A DNA stretch of 64,000 nucleotides, taken from assembly GCF_037940415.1 (NCBI RefSeq), contig NZ_CP149798.1:2972501-3036500 (forward strand), read 5' to 3'. This stretch comes from Streptomyces sp. f51 (GTDB lineage: Bacteria; Actinomycetota; Actinomycetes; Streptomycetales; Streptomycetaceae). A model generated the notes under the pieces. It was given only the letters and a program-made list of their open reading frames with translations, was not told the origin of the DNA and ran no database searches. Positions 18,304-27,420 of this stretch are shown here, piece after piece. Each line of letters starts with the position of its first letter. Position 1 is the first letter of the stretch. Both the position numbers and the translations under genes were made by a program.

Positions 18304-19035
18304 TCACTTCGCGTGGAACCTCGCCGGTGCCTCCGTCGGGTTGCCGCCCGAGGGGAGCTTCTGGCCGGGGCAGCTCGCCAGGACCTTCTTCATGGCCGCC
18401 TTCTCGGCGCCGGTGACCCACAGCCCGTACTTCTTCTTCACGGCGACCTGCGCCGCGACATACGTGCAGCGGTACGCCTTGTTCGGCGGGAGCCAGGTCG
18501 CGGTGTCGCCGTCGCCCTTGCTGCGGTTGGCGCTCGCGCCGACGGCGCGGAGGTTGATTGGGTCGTTGGCCAGCGCTATCCGCTTGCGCGCGTCCCAGTA
18601 CTTGGCGCCCGTCTGCCAGGCGTCCGAGAGCGCCACGAGGTGGTCGATGTCGACGAGGCTGCGCCCGCGGACGAACGTGACGTCCTGGCCGCCGTACGGG
18701 TCGGGCCGCAGGACCCCGCCGGAGACCCTGCACTTGCCGTCGCTGAACTTCACGTCCTCCAGGTCACGCTTGAGGATGTCGTCGCGGGTGTCGCACCGGT
18801 TCGCGTCGGTGTCGGCCCAGGCCGTGCCGAACCGCTCCCTGGTGTACCCGGTCTTGGGCGCGCGCCCCTTGACGGTCAGCGAGTCCGCCGCGCTGAGCGC
18901 AGCGCCGCCACCGCCGGCCGCGGTCTCCTGCGGCCCCGCCGAACCCAGGGCGTCCTTCTTGCATCCGCCGGCTCCGGCACCCATGACGAGCACCACCAGC
19001 GCGGCGGCCACCGCCCCACCCCTCAGACGCAGCAC
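18304..19035 (-). CDS. Secreted HNH-type (DUF1524) nuclease-like lipoprotein
   Basis: A 243-residue exported protein. The hydrophobic start VLRLRGGAVAAALVVLVMGA ends in GAGGCKK, a plausible though weak lipobox. The C-terminal domain shows the DUF1524/GmrSD-C type HNH pattern: DIDHLVALSDAWQTGA (D-H-x-V), then NLRAVGASANRSKGDGDTAT and WLPPNKAYRC. Four cysteines (NRCDTRD, GKCRVS, AYRCTY, ASCPGQ) may form disulfides. Such proteins are thought to be extracellular nucleases, possibly for nutrient scavenging; activity is inferred from the motif. GTG 19035 follows GGGAGGGA. It is convergent with the HEAT gene. Confidence 0.85.
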   Translation of the reverse strand: MLRLRGGAVAAALVVLVMGAGAGGCKKDALGSAGPQETAAGGGGAALSAADSLTVKGRAPKTGYTRERFGTAWADTDANRCDTRDDILKRDLEDVKFSDGKCRVSGGVLRPDPYGGQDVTFVRGRSLVDIDHLVALSDAWQTGAKYWDARKRIALANDPINLRAVGASANRSKGDGDTATWLPPNKAYRCTYVAAQVAVKKKYGLWVTGAEKAAMKKVLASCPGQKLPSGGNPTEAPARFHAK

Positions 19036-19195
19036 GGCGTCCCTCCCCTTCGCCTCCCCGGTCCGCCCCGATCGGGCGTGATTCCCGTCTGCCCAAGGTA
19101 GTGGCCCGCATTCCCCGGCCATACCAGGCATCGTTGGGCAAGTGGCGCACGCCGGGCGTATCGTCGGTCGTGAGTCACCCCGGAAGGAGCTCCGG

Positions 19196-19381
19196 ATGGG
19201 CATCTTCGACAAGTTCAAGCACAACCGGACCGCCCAGGACAAAGCGTCGGACATGTCCGATGCCGCCGAGAAGCAGGTCAACAAGCGGACCGGCGACAAG
19301 TACGCGGACAAGGTCGACGACGCGCAGCAGAAGGCGGAAGGCGCGATGGGCATGGACCGCGACCGGCCCCCACAGCCGTAG
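19196..19381 (+). CDS. MT0933-like antitoxin family protein
   Basis: A 61-residue, strongly charged protein (MGIFDKFKHNRTAQDKASDM, then ADKVDDAQQKAEGAMGMDRD) that matches the actinobacterial MT0933 antitoxin-like family. It is predicted to be helical and partly disordered and is preceded by GAAGGAG. No toxin gene is beside it: the neighbours are the HNH lipoprotein (divergent) and a TetR regulator. Many Streptomyces carry it alone, so the antitoxin label is by family only. Confidence 0.7.
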   Translation: MGIFDKFKHNRTAQDKASDMSDAAEKQVNKRTGDKYADKVDDAQQKAEGAMGMDRDRPPQP

Positions 19382-19525
19382 CCGGAGCGATTCGGATTCG
19401 AGCACCATCCCCACCAGGCCCCACCACGGCATCCCCGCCGGGTGGGGTCGACTTCGTCGCGGCTCCCGACGCACGGCTCCCGACGCGCGGCGCTCGTGGC
19501 GGCCGTGGCGGCCCGCGCCACAGAA

Positions 19526-19554
19526 CTTGGCACTGCCTAGATACGGCGTACGCT
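19526..19554 (+). promoter_or_regulatory. Leaderless promoter with overlapping operator, TetR gene
   Basis: TTGGCA (19527-19532), a 16-bp spacer and TACGCT (19549-19554) put the start of transcription at about 19561, the first base of the ATG. CTTGGCA-C-TGCCTAG (19526-19540) is an inverted repeat with one mismatch over the -35, a likely autorepression site for the TetR protein. Confidence 0.6.
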
Positions 19555-19560
19555 GCTGTC

Positions 19561-20295
19561 ATGGATACCGGGAGCGCCACCGACCCGGCCCCGGCCACCC
19601 CCGGGAGCGCGACTCCCGCGCACCCCGGCGACCCGACGCCCGCCAACCCCGGGAGCCCGACTCCCGCACACCCCGGCGACCCGACGCCCGCCAACCCTGG
19701 GGGTCCAGCTCCCGCACACCCCGGCGACCCGGAGCGTCCGTACCACCACGGGGATCTGCGCCGCGCGATCCTCGGTGCCGCCCTCGACGTCATCGCCGCC
19801 GAGGGCCCCTCCGCGGTGAGCCTGCGCGATCTGGCCCGGCGCGCGGGCGTCTCGCACGCCGCCCCCGCGTACCACTTCAAGGACCGCGTCGGCCTGCTCA
19901 CGGCCATCGCCGCCGAGGGCTTCGGCCTCCTCGCCACCGCGCTCGACGACACCGGGGACGCGCGCGAAGCGGGCGGGCGCTATGTGCGCTTCGCGCGGGA
20001 GCAGCCCGCCCACTTCCAGGTCATGTTCTCCCCGGAGCCGCTCCGCGAGGACGACCTGGAGCTGACGACGGCCCGGGCCCTCGCCGGCCGGCGGCTGCGG
20101 GACGCCGTCTCCGCGCTCCCCGCCGAGGGCCGCGGCACCGACGGCCACCTCGCCGGCATCGCGGTCTGGTCGCTCGCCCACGGCTTCGCCGCCCTGCTGA
20201 TCGGCCACCAGCTGGACGGCCAGGTGGGCGCGGAGGACCCCGCCGAGGTCTTCGACTCCCTGACGGGCCTGCTGTTCCCCTCTCCGGAGCCCTGA
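19561..20295 (+). CDS. TetR-family regulator with repeat-built N-terminus
   Basis: 244 residues. The first 57 are a Pro/Ala/Gly-rich tail made of about 2.5 copies of the 16-residue unit TPAHPGDPTPANPGSP. The TetR helix-turn-helix follows (ILGAALDVIAAEGPSAVSLR, then DLARRAGVSHAAPAYHFKDR). The ligand domain contains FAREQPAHFQVMFSPEP and GIAVWSLAHGFAALLIGHQL, like the WHG-type TetR C-terminal domain. It probably represses its own leaderless promoter; other targets are unknown. The tail is encoded by a 48-bp direct repeat and is likely disordered. It is convergent with mfd across a repeat-rich gap. Confidence 0.85.
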   Translation: MDTGSATDPAPATPGSATPAHPGDPTPANPGSPTPAHPGDPTPANPGGPAPAHPGDPERPYHHGDLRRAILGAALDVIAAEGPSAVSLRDLARRAGVSHAAPAYHFKDRVGLLTAIAAEGFGLLATALDDTGDAREAGGRYVRFAREQPAHFQVMFSPEPLREDDLELTTARALAGRRLRDAVSALPAEGRGTDGHLAGIAVWSLAHGFAALLIGHQLDGQVGAEDPAEVFDSLTGLLFPSPEP

Positions 20296-20999
20296 CCGAC
20301 CCGCCCCGACCGACGCCCTGCCGCCCGCCCGAACCGGCGCGGGACCGCGTCCCACGCCGGACCGTGTTCAGCACCGGAACACATCCGACACCCGCCCCGC
20401 CCACCACACCCGGGCCACATCCAACCCCCGTCCCGCACCCGGCACCCGGCATGGTCCGCACCCGGCACCCGGTCCACCCCGGCCCGACACCCGCCCCGCC
20501 CACCACGCCCGGCACGGTCCGCACCGGGCACCCGGCACCCGGCACGATCCGCACCCGGCACCCGGTTCGCCCACGACACCCGGCACGGCCCGGCCCAGGT
20601 CGGGTCGGTCCGGGTCGGGTCGGTCCGGGTCGGGTCGGTCCGGGTCGGGTCGGTCCGGGTCGGGTCGGTCCGGGTGGGTCGGTCCGGGTGGGTCGGTCCG
20701 GGTGGGTCGGTCCGGGTGGGTCGGTCCGGGTGGGTCGGTCCGGGTGGGTCGGTCCGGGTGGGTCGGTCCGGGTGGGTCGGTCCGGGTGGGTCGGTCCGGG
20801 TGGGTCGGTCCGGGTGGGTCGGTCCGGGTGGGTCGGTCCGCGCCGGGCAGCGCCGGACCGGTCCGCACCGGACCGCGCCAGACCGGTCCGCACCGGACCG
20901 CACCGCGCCAGACCGCGCCGGACCGACACCGGACCGGACCGACACCGGACCGGTCCGGCACCGGCGCCGACCCGCACCCGGCACCGGTGCCCCGTCCGC
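20296..20999. other. 704-bp repeat-rich intergenic region
   Basis: The gap between the convergent TetR and mfd genes has no supportable gene. It contains CACCCGGCACCCGG-type short repeats (about 20420-20580), the minisatellite described separately, and degenerate GCACCGGACCG repeats (about 20850-20990). Open frames exist in several phases because the repeats lack stop codons. Confidence 0.7.
20598..20839 (+). repeat. G-rich minisatellite (14/15-bp tandem array)
   Basis: Five units of about 15 bp (GGGTCGGGTCGGTCC, the first one base short) are followed by twelve exact 14-bp units GGGTGGGTCGGTCC (20672-20839). Two neighbouring 14-bp units supply four GGG runs with loops of 1, 7 and 1 nt, the standard G-quadruplex pattern on the plus strand. 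The units share no spacer, so this is not CRISPR. Copy number should be variable between strains. Confidence 0.9.
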
Positions 21000-23900
21000 C
21001 TAGGACCCCAGCACCGTGGCCAGGAACTCCCCCGTCCAGCCCAGCAGTTCGCGTCCCACCAGCGGCTTTCCGCCGACCCTCGCGGTCTTCGGGCGGGGGA
21101 CGAGGATCTGGTGGGCCGTCGGCTTGATGACGGTCCCCGGGTAGAGCCGCTTCAGGCGCAGCTCCTGGGACTCCCTCAACTCCACCGGCGCGAAGCGGAC
21201 GTTGTTGCCCTGGAGGACGATCTCGCCCACCCCGCAGGCCCGCGCGAGCATCCGCAGCCCGGCCACCAGCAGCAGGTTCTCCACCGGCTCCGGCAACTTG
21301 CCGTAGCGGTCGACGAGTTCCTCGCGTACGGCCCTGACGTCCTCCTCCGTGTTCGCGGAGGCGATGGACCGGTACGCCTGGAGGCGCAGCCGCTCGCCCG
21401 GCGCGTACTCGTGCGGGACGTGCGCGTCGACCGGGAGCTCGATCTTGACCTCCAGCGGCGGTTCCTCCTCCACACCGCCCTCCAGCGAGGCGCGGTAGTC
21501 CGCGACCGCCTCGCCCACCATGCGCACGTACAGGTCGAAGCCGACACCGGCGATGTGGCCCGACTGCTCGCCGCCGAGCAGATTGCCCGCGCCGCGGATC
21601 TCCAGGTCCTTCATGGCCACGTACATGCCCGCGCCCATCTCGGTGTGCTGGGCGATCGTGGCGAGGCGTTCGTGGGCCGTCTCCGTGAGGGGCTTCTCCG
21701 GCGGGTACAGGAAGTAGGCGTAGCCGCGTTCCCGGCCGCGTCCGACCCGGCCGCGCAGCTGGTGCAGCTGCGAGAGACCGAAGTTGTCGCCGCGCTCCAC
21801 GATCAGCGTGTTGGCGTTCGAGATGTCGATGCCGGACTCGACGATCGTCGTGGACACCAGGACGTCGAACTTCTTCTCCCAGAAGTCGACGACCACCTGC
21901 TCCAGCGCCTGTTCCGACATCTGGCCGTGGGCCGTGGCGATCCGCGCCTCCGGGACGATCTCGCGGAGGCGGGCGGCCGCCCGATCGATGGACTCGACCC
22001 GGTTGTGGATGTAGAAGACCTGGCCCTCGCGCAGCAGTTCACGGCGGATGGCCGCGCCGATCTGCTTCTCCTCGTACGGGCCGACGAAGGTCAGCACCGG
22101 GTGCCGCTCCTCCGGCGGGGTGGTGATCGTGGACATCTCCCGGATGCCCGTCACCGCCATTTCGAGCGTACGGGGGATGGGGGTGGCGGACATCGTCAGG
22201 ACGTCGACGTTGGCGCGGAGCTTCTTCAGCTGCTCCTTGTGCTCGACGCCGAAGCGCTGTTCCTCGTCGACGATGACCAGGCCGAGGTCCTTGAACTTCG
22301 TCTCCGAGGAGAACAGGCGGTGGGTGCCGATGACGAGGTCGACCGAGCCCTCGCGCAGCCCCTCCAGGACCGCCTTGGCCTCGGTCTCCGTCTGGAAGCG
22401 GGACAGGGCGCGGACGTTCACCGGGAACTGCGAGTAGCGCTCGGAGAAGGTGCCGAAGTGCTGCTGCACGAGCAGGGTCGTGGGCACCAGGACCGCGACC
22501 TGCTTGCCGTCCTGCACCGCCTTGAACGCGGCCCGCACCGCGATCTCCGTCTTGCCGTAGCCGACGTCGCCGCAGATCAGACGGTCCATCGGGACCGTCT
22601 TCTCCATGTCCTCCTTGACCTCGGCGATCGTCGTGAGCTGGTCGGGGGTCTCCGCGTACGGGAACGCGTCCTCCAGCTCGCGCTGCCAGGGCGTGTCGGC
22701 GCCGAACGCGTGGCCGGGGGCGGCCATGCGCGCCGAGTACAGCTTGATCAGGTCGGCGGCGATCTCCTTGACCGCCTTCTTGGCGCGCGCCTTGGTCTTG
22801 GTCCAGTCGGCGCCGCCGAGTCGGTGCAGCGTGGGGGCCTCGCCGCCGACGTACTTGGTGATCTGCTCCAGCTGGTCGGTGGGGATGTAGAGGCGGTCGC
22901 CGGGCTGGCCGCGTTTGGCGGGGGCGTACTCGACGACCAGGTACTCGCGGGTCGCGGACTGGACGGTGCGCTGCACCATCTCGATGTAGCGGCCCACACC
23001 GTGCTGTTCGTGCACGATGTAGTCGCCGGTCTCCAGGGTCAGCGGGTCGATCGTCTTGCGGCGGCGGGCCGGCATCCGGGCGCCGTCCTTGCCGGCCGCC
23101 TTCTGGCCGGAGAGGTCGGTCTCCGTCAGGACGGCGAGGCGCAGCGCCGGGTCGACGAAGCCGTAGTCGATGGAGCCGCAGGCCACGTGGACGACGGAGG
23201 GGCCGATGTCGGCGAGATCGGTGTCGAGGCGGGCGGCGATGCCCTCGCCGCCGAGCACCTCGACGGTGCGGGCCGCGGGGCCGTGCGCCTCGGTGACGTA
23301 GACCGTGTGCCAGCCCTCGGCCAGCCAGCCCTTGGTGTCGGCGAGCGCGCGGGCGGTGTCGCCGCGGTAGGTCTCGGGGGCGTGCATGCCCAGCTTGAGG
23401 GTGTCCCCCACCCCGCCGGCGAAGGAGTCCGTGAGTTCCCCGTCGGCGGCGAACGGCGAGACCGACCACCACATCATGTCCAGCTCGCGCGCCCGGTCCC
23501 GTACGTCCGCGATGGACCACAGGGAGGCCGCGCCGACGTCGATGGGTGCCTCGCCGCCCCCGGCCGTCGCCGCCCAGGACGCCTGGAGGAACTCCTGCGA
23601 GGTCGCGACCAGGTCGGAGGCCCGGGTCCTCACCCGCTCCGGGTCGCACACGATCGTCATGGAGCCCTCGGGCAGGACGTCGAGGAGCAGCTCCATGTCG
23701 TCGACGAGGACGGGGGCGAGCGACTCCATGCCCTCGACGGCGATGCCCTCGGCGATCTTGCCGAGGAGTTCGCCCAGCTCCGGGTGGGCCTCGGCGAGCG
23801 CCTCGGCCCGCGCCCGTACGTCCTCGGTGAGCAGCAGCTCGCGGCAGGGCGGCGCCCACAGGCCGTGTTCGGCGACCTCCAGCGAGCGCTGGTCCGCGAT

Positions 23901-24551
23901 CTTGAAGTAGCGGATCTCCTCGACGTCGTCGCCCCAGAACTCCACCCGCAGCGGGTGCTCCTCGGTGGGCGGGAAGACGTCCAGGATGCCGCCGCGGACC
24001 GCGAACTCGCCCCGCTTCTCGACGAGTTCGACTCGGGAGTACGCGGCTGCCGCGAGCGCCTCGACGGTCTCGCCCAGGTCGGCGCTCACCCCGGTGCGCA
24101 GGATGACGGGCTCCAGGTCTCCGAGCCCCTTGACCTGCGGCTGGAGGACGGAACGGATGGGGGCCACGACGACGGAGACCGGGCCGGTCTCGGGGTCGTC
24201 GGGGCGCGGGTGGGCCAGGCGCCGCAGGACGGCGAGGCGCCGGCCGACGGTGTCGGAGCGGGGGGAGAGCCGCTCGTGCGGCAGCGTCTCCCACGAGGGG
24301 TACTCCGCGACGCCGTCCGGCGGGAGCAGGGAGCGCAGGGCGGCGGCCAGGTCCTCGGCCTCGCGGCCGGTGGCCGTGACCGCCAGGACCGTACGGCCGG
24401 TCTCGCGGGCGAGCGCGGCCACGGCGAACGGGCGTGCCGCCGGGGGGCCGACCAGGTCGACATGCCTCCGGTTGCCGTCGGCGGCGGCCTTCACCGCCTC
24501 CGTGAGGGCGGCGTCCTTGACGACGGCGTCGAGCAGACCGTGCAGGCTCAT
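21000..24551 (-). CDS. mfd: Transcription-repair coupling factor Mfd
   Basis: The 1183-residue ATP-dependent DNA translocase removes RNA polymerase stalled at lesions and recruits UvrA. Domain order is normal. There is a UvrB-like N-terminal region, the polymerase-interaction domain starting near LETGDYIVHEQHGVGRYIEM, and then two RecA-like motor domains with Walker A GDVGYGKTEIA, the DEEQ box in IVDEEQRFG, TMSATPIPRTLEM and the Q-x-x-R-x-GR motif LHQLRGRVGRG. The autoinhibitory C-terminal domain closes the protein. ATG 24551 begins MSLHGLLDAVVKDAAL; the open frame upstream has no ribosome binding site. The gene stands alone and ends against the minisatellite region. Confidence 0.97.
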   Translation of the reverse strand: MSLHGLLDAVVKDAALTEAVKAAADGNRRHVDLVGPPAARPFAVAALARETGRTVLAVTATGREAEDLAAALRSLLPPDGVAEYPSWETLPHERLSPRSDTVGRRLAVLRRLAHPRPDDPETGPVSVVVAPIRSVLQPQVKGLGDLEPVILRTGVSADLGETVEALAAAAYSRVELVEKRGEFAVRGGILDVFPPTEEHPLRVEFWGDDVEEIRYFKIADQRSLEVAEHGLWAPPCRELLLTEDVRARAEALAEAHPELGELLGKIAEGIAVEGMESLAPVLVDDMELLLDVLPEGSMTIVCDPERVRTRASDLVATSQEFLQASWAATAGGGEAPIDVGAASLWSIADVRDRARELDMMWWSVSPFAADGELTDSFAGGVGDTLKLGMHAPETYRGDTARALADTKGWLAEGWHTVYVTEAHGPAARTVEVLGGEGIAARLDTDLADIGPSVVHVACGSIDYGFVDPALRLAVLTETDLSGQKAAGKDGARMPARRRKTIDPLTLETGDYIVHEQHGVGRYIEMVQRTVQSATREYLVVEYAPAKRGQPGDRLYIPTDQLEQITKYVGGEAPTLHRLGGADWTKTKARAKKAVKEIAADLIKLYSARMAAPGHAFGADTPWQRELEDAFPYAETPDQLTTIAEVKEDMEKTVPMDRLICGDVGYGKTEIAVRAAFKAVQDGKQVAVLVPTTLLVQQHFGTFSERYSQFPVNVRALSRFQTETEAKAVLEGLREGSVDLVIGTHRLFSSETKFKDLGLVIVDEEQRFGVEHKEQLKKLRANVDVLTMSATPIPRTLEMAVTGIREMSTITTPPEERHPVLTFVGPYEEKQIGAAIRRELLREGQVFYIHNRVESIDRAAARLREIVPEARIATAHGQMSEQALEQVVVDFWEKKFDVLVSTTIVESGIDISNANTLIVERGDNFGLSQLHQLRGRVGRGRERGYAYFLYPPEKPLTETAHERLATIAQHTEMGAGMYVAMKDLEIRGAGNLLGGEQSGHIAGVGFDLYVRMVGEAVADYRASLEGGVEEEPPLEVKIELPVDAHVPHEYAPGERLRLQAYRSIASANTEEDVRAVREELVDRYGKLPEPVENLLLVAGLRMLARACGVGEIVLQGNNVRFAPVELRESQELRLKRLYPGTVIKPTAHQILVPRPKTARVGGKPLVGRELLGWTGEFLATVLGS

Positions 24552-24738
24552 GAAGGGCTTCCATCCCGGGGAGTGGGCAACGCGAGACGCCCGACACGTG
24601 GGACGGGCCGGGGGCATCCAGCCTACGACTCCGCGCCCGCCCGCGCGTGACCGTCGGCCGAGGGTCAGGCCCCGCGGGGTGACCACCGGGCACCGCGGCC
24701 CCGCCGCGTCCGCCGGACCGGACCGCTCCCCGGACGCG

Positions 24739-24789
24739 CCGCGGGGCCCGGTCCGGGGAGAGTGTGTCTCCCCGGACCGGGCCCCGCGG
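24739..24789 (-). terminator. Very strong terminator of the ABC transporter operon
   Basis: A perfect 23-bp inverted repeat (24739-24761 and 24767-24789) with a 5-nt loop GTGTG, about 50 bp past the permease stop. A second, imperfect hairpin (GGCCACCG/CGGTGGCC) overlaps its downstream side. It also insulates mfd. Confidence 0.85.
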
Positions 24790-24840
24790 GGCCACCGCGA
24801 CCCCCGTCCACGGTGGCCCCTTCGACCGCCCGACGGACCG

Positions 24841-27420
24841 CTAGTCGGTGGCGATCGCGTTCAGTACGTTCATCCGGCCCGCCCGGAACGCCGGGATCAG
24901 GGCGGCGAACAGGCCCACGAAGGCCGAGCCGACGAAGACCGCGATGATGGTCGGCCAGGGGATCTCCAGGACGTTCAGTCCCTCCAGGGCGAGGAGCTTC
25001 TGGGCGGTCGCGCCCCAGCCCATGCCCAGGCCGAGGCCCAGCAGCGCGCCGAAGAGGGCGATGACCACCGACTCCATCCGGATCATGCGGCGCAGCTGGC
25101 GGCGCGAGAGGCCGATGGCCCGCATCAGGCCGATCTCCCTGGTGCGCTCGACCACGGAGAGGGCGAGGGTGTTCACCACGCCGAGGACCGCGACGATGAT
25201 CGCGAGGGCCAGCAGGCCGTAGATCAGGTTCAGCATCTGGCCGATCTGGTCCTTCAGGGCCTGCTTGTAGTCCGTCTGGTCGCGCACCTGGTACTGCGGG
25301 TAGTCGTGCAGGGAGGACTTCAGGGCCTTGTACGCGGTGGCCTGCTGCCCGTCCTTGGCCGAGGCGAACACCATCGCGTCCAGCGGCATCTTGTCGGCCG
25401 GCACGTACTTGGCGAGCGTGGCGATGGACATGTACTTGGCGCCCTTGTCGATGACGGCGTCACTGCTGGTGATGGCCCGGACCGTCAGGTCGGCGGTGGC
25501 GCCGCCCTTGAAGGCGATCTTGATCTTCGACCCGAGGTGGATGCCGTGCGCCTTGGCGAAGTTCTCGTGCACGGACATCGAGTCGGGCAGGTAGGCGTCC
25601 TGGAGCTTGCCGGCGACCGTCTTGGTACGCAGGTCGGTGGCGTACGAGGGATCGGCCGCCGTGATGTCGGTGTTCTTGAGCGTCTTGCCGTCGGGGGTCG
25701 TGTAGTCGCCCTCGGTGGCCTTGTACTCGGTGACGCGGGCCAGCCCCGGCGTCTTCTTCACGGCCTGCACGGCCTGCGGGGTGAACGGCTGCCCCTTGTC
25801 GTTCTGGATGATGAAGTCCGTGCCGACGGTCTTGTCGAGCTGGTCGGTGGCGGAGGCGACCATGGAGGAGCCGACCACCGACAGGCAGGCGACCAGCGCG
25901 AGGCCGATCATCAGGGCGGCGCCGGTGGCACCGGTGCGGCGCGGGTTGCGCAGCGCGTTGCGCTCGGCCATCCGTCCCACCGGACCGAAGGCCCGCAGCA
26001 GGACGGCGCCGAGGACGCGCACCACACCGCTCGCGAGCAGCGGGCCGATCACGACGAACCCGAGCAGGCTGAGCACCACGCCGAGTCCGAGCCACATCGA
26101 GCCCTGGCTCGCCTTGCTCGCGTCGGCGGCGAGGTAGAGGCCGTAGCCGCCCGCGCCGGTGAGGAGCAGACCGAGGACGGCCCGTACGACACCGGCCTTC
26201 GCGTCGGCGGGGGCGCCGGCGTCGCGCAGGGCGGCCATCGGGGAGACCTTGCCGGCGCGGCGGGCGGGCAGGTAGGCGGCCAGGACCGTGACCACGATGC
26301 CCAGCACCATGCCGATGACCGGGGTCGTCCAGGCCACCGTCAGATCGTCGGTGGACAGGTTCATGCCGGTCATGCTCATGAGCTTCATCAGCCCGACGGC
26401 GATGCCGATGCCCGCGCCGACCCCGAGGGCCGATCCGGTCACGCCGAGGAACAGCGCCTCGACCAGGACCGAGCGGTTGACCTGCTTGCGGCTGGAGCCG
26501 ATGGCCCGCATCAGACCGATCTCGCGGGTGCGCTGGGCGACCAGCATCGAGAAGGTGTTGATGATGAGGAAGATGCCGACCAGGAAGGCGATCCCGGCGA
26601 AGCCGAGCATCGCGTACTTCATGACGTCCAGGAAGCTGCCCACGTCCTTGCGGTTGGCGTCGGCGGTCTCCTTGGCGGTCTGCACCTTGTAGTGGCCGCC
26701 GGTCGCGGCCGTCACGTCCTGCTTGAGCCGGGCGTCGCTGACGCCGGCGGCCGCGGTGACGTTGACGTTCGTGTAGACGCCGCTCTGTCCGACGAGCGTC
26801 TTCTGGGCGGTCGGCGTGTCCAGGTAGAAGATCGCCGCGCCGGGGTTGGTGACGGTGAAGGTGGCGATGCCGGAGATCTTCGCGGTGTGGGTGCCGACCG
26901 CGCTGATCACGCCGATCTCGTCGCCGAGCTTCAGGTGGTGCTTGTCGGCGGTGTCCGCGTCGATCATCACCTGGCCGGAGCCCTTGGGCGCCGCGCCGGA
27001 GGTCACCTTCATGGTGCGGGCCTCGTTGGCGTTCCAGCTGCCGACGATGGTGGGCGCGCCGCTGGAGGGCGACAGGCTGTCCTTGTCCGCGTCGACGACG
27101 GTCACGGCGCTGGAGAAGACGGTGCCCTCCGCCGACTTCACGCCGGGCGCCGACCGCACCTTGGCGAGGACCGAGGCGGGCATGACCGGCGGCTTGCCGT
27201 TGTCGGACGTCGTCTCGCCGGTGTCCGAGGCGCTCTTGGCGCTCACCGTCACATCGGACGAGGTGGCCGCGAAGAGCTTGTCGAACGTCGTGTTCATCGT
27301 GTCGCTGAACACCAGCGTGCCGCAGACGAAGGCCACCGACAGCAGGACGGCGACGGCCGACAGGGCCATGCGTCCCTTGTGCGCGAAGAAGTTGCGCATC
27401 GAGGTCTTGAGGACGGTCAT
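24841..27420 (-). CDS. FtsX/MacB-type ABC transporter permease
   Basis: 859 residues with two FtsX-type membrane modules. After an N-terminal span and a large extracellular MacB-core-like domain come three spans (about 275-400) containing the signature MLVAQRTREIGLMRAIGSSR. The arrangement repeats, with an extracellular segment and the C-terminal TLALSVVERTREIGLMRAIG near residues 750-770. This two-module layout is the ABC3-transporter type of MacB/LolCE relatives and fits export of a lipid, peptide or drug-like molecule by mechanical coupling. The substrate is unknown. The ATG overlaps the ATPase stop by 4 bp (ATGA), so the two subunits are translationally coupled. Confidence 0.92.
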   Translation of the reverse strand: MTVLKTSMRNFFAHKGRMALSAVAVLLSVAFVCGTLVFSDTMNTTFDKLFAATSSDVTVSAKSASDTGETTSDNGKPPVMPASVLAKVRSAPGVKSAEGTVFSSAVTVVDADKDSLSPSSGAPTIVGSWNANEARTMKVTSGAAPKGSGQVMIDADTADKHHLKLGDEIGVISAVGTHTAKISGIATFTVTNPGAAIFYLDTPTAQKTLVGQSGVYTNVNVTAAAGVSDARLKQDVTAATGGHYKVQTAKETADANRKDVGSFLDVMKYAMLGFAGIAFLVGIFLIINTFSMLVAQRTREIGLMRAIGSSRKQVNRSVLVEALFLGVTGSALGVGAGIGIAVGLMKLMSMTGMNLSTDDLTVAWTTPVIGMVLGIVVTVLAAYLPARRAGKVSPMAALRDAGAPADAKAGVVRAVLGLLLTGAGGYGLYLAADASKASQGSMWLGLGVVLSLLGFVVIGPLLASGVVRVLGAVLLRAFGPVGRMAERNALRNPRRTGATGAALMIGLALVACLSVVGSSMVASATDQLDKTVGTDFIIQNDKGQPFTPQAVQAVKKTPGLARVTEYKATEGDYTTPDGKTLKNTDITAADPSYATDLRTKTVAGKLQDAYLPDSMSVHENFAKAHGIHLGSKIKIAFKGGATADLTVRAITSSDAVIDKGAKYMSIATLAKYVPADKMPLDAMVFASAKDGQQATAYKALKSSLHDYPQYQVRDQTDYKQALKDQIGQMLNLIYGLLALAIIVAVLGVVNTLALSVVERTREIGLMRAIGLSRRQLRRMIRMESVVIALFGALLGLGLGMGWGATAQKLLALEGLNVLEIPWPTIIAVFVGSAFVGLFAALIPAFRAGRMNVLNAIATD

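Noticed and set aside
19196..19381. Complete toxin-antitoxin operon
   Set aside because: Only the antitoxin-family gene is present; no small toxin-like frame with a ribosome binding site lies beside it.
20598..20839. CRISPR array
   Set aside because: Units are contiguous with no unique spacers, and there are no cas genes.
20021..20984. Several long Pro/Asp/Arg repeat proteins around the minisatellite
   Set aside because: The 14-bp unit is not a multiple of three and lacks stops in most phases, so long frames arise by chance; no start site with a ribosome binding site.
19101..24650. Giant 1849-codon plus-strand open frame opposite mfd
   Set aside because: It runs through tetR, the tandem repeats and the reverse of mfd, and its composition is that of a shadow frame. 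mfd has full motif support.
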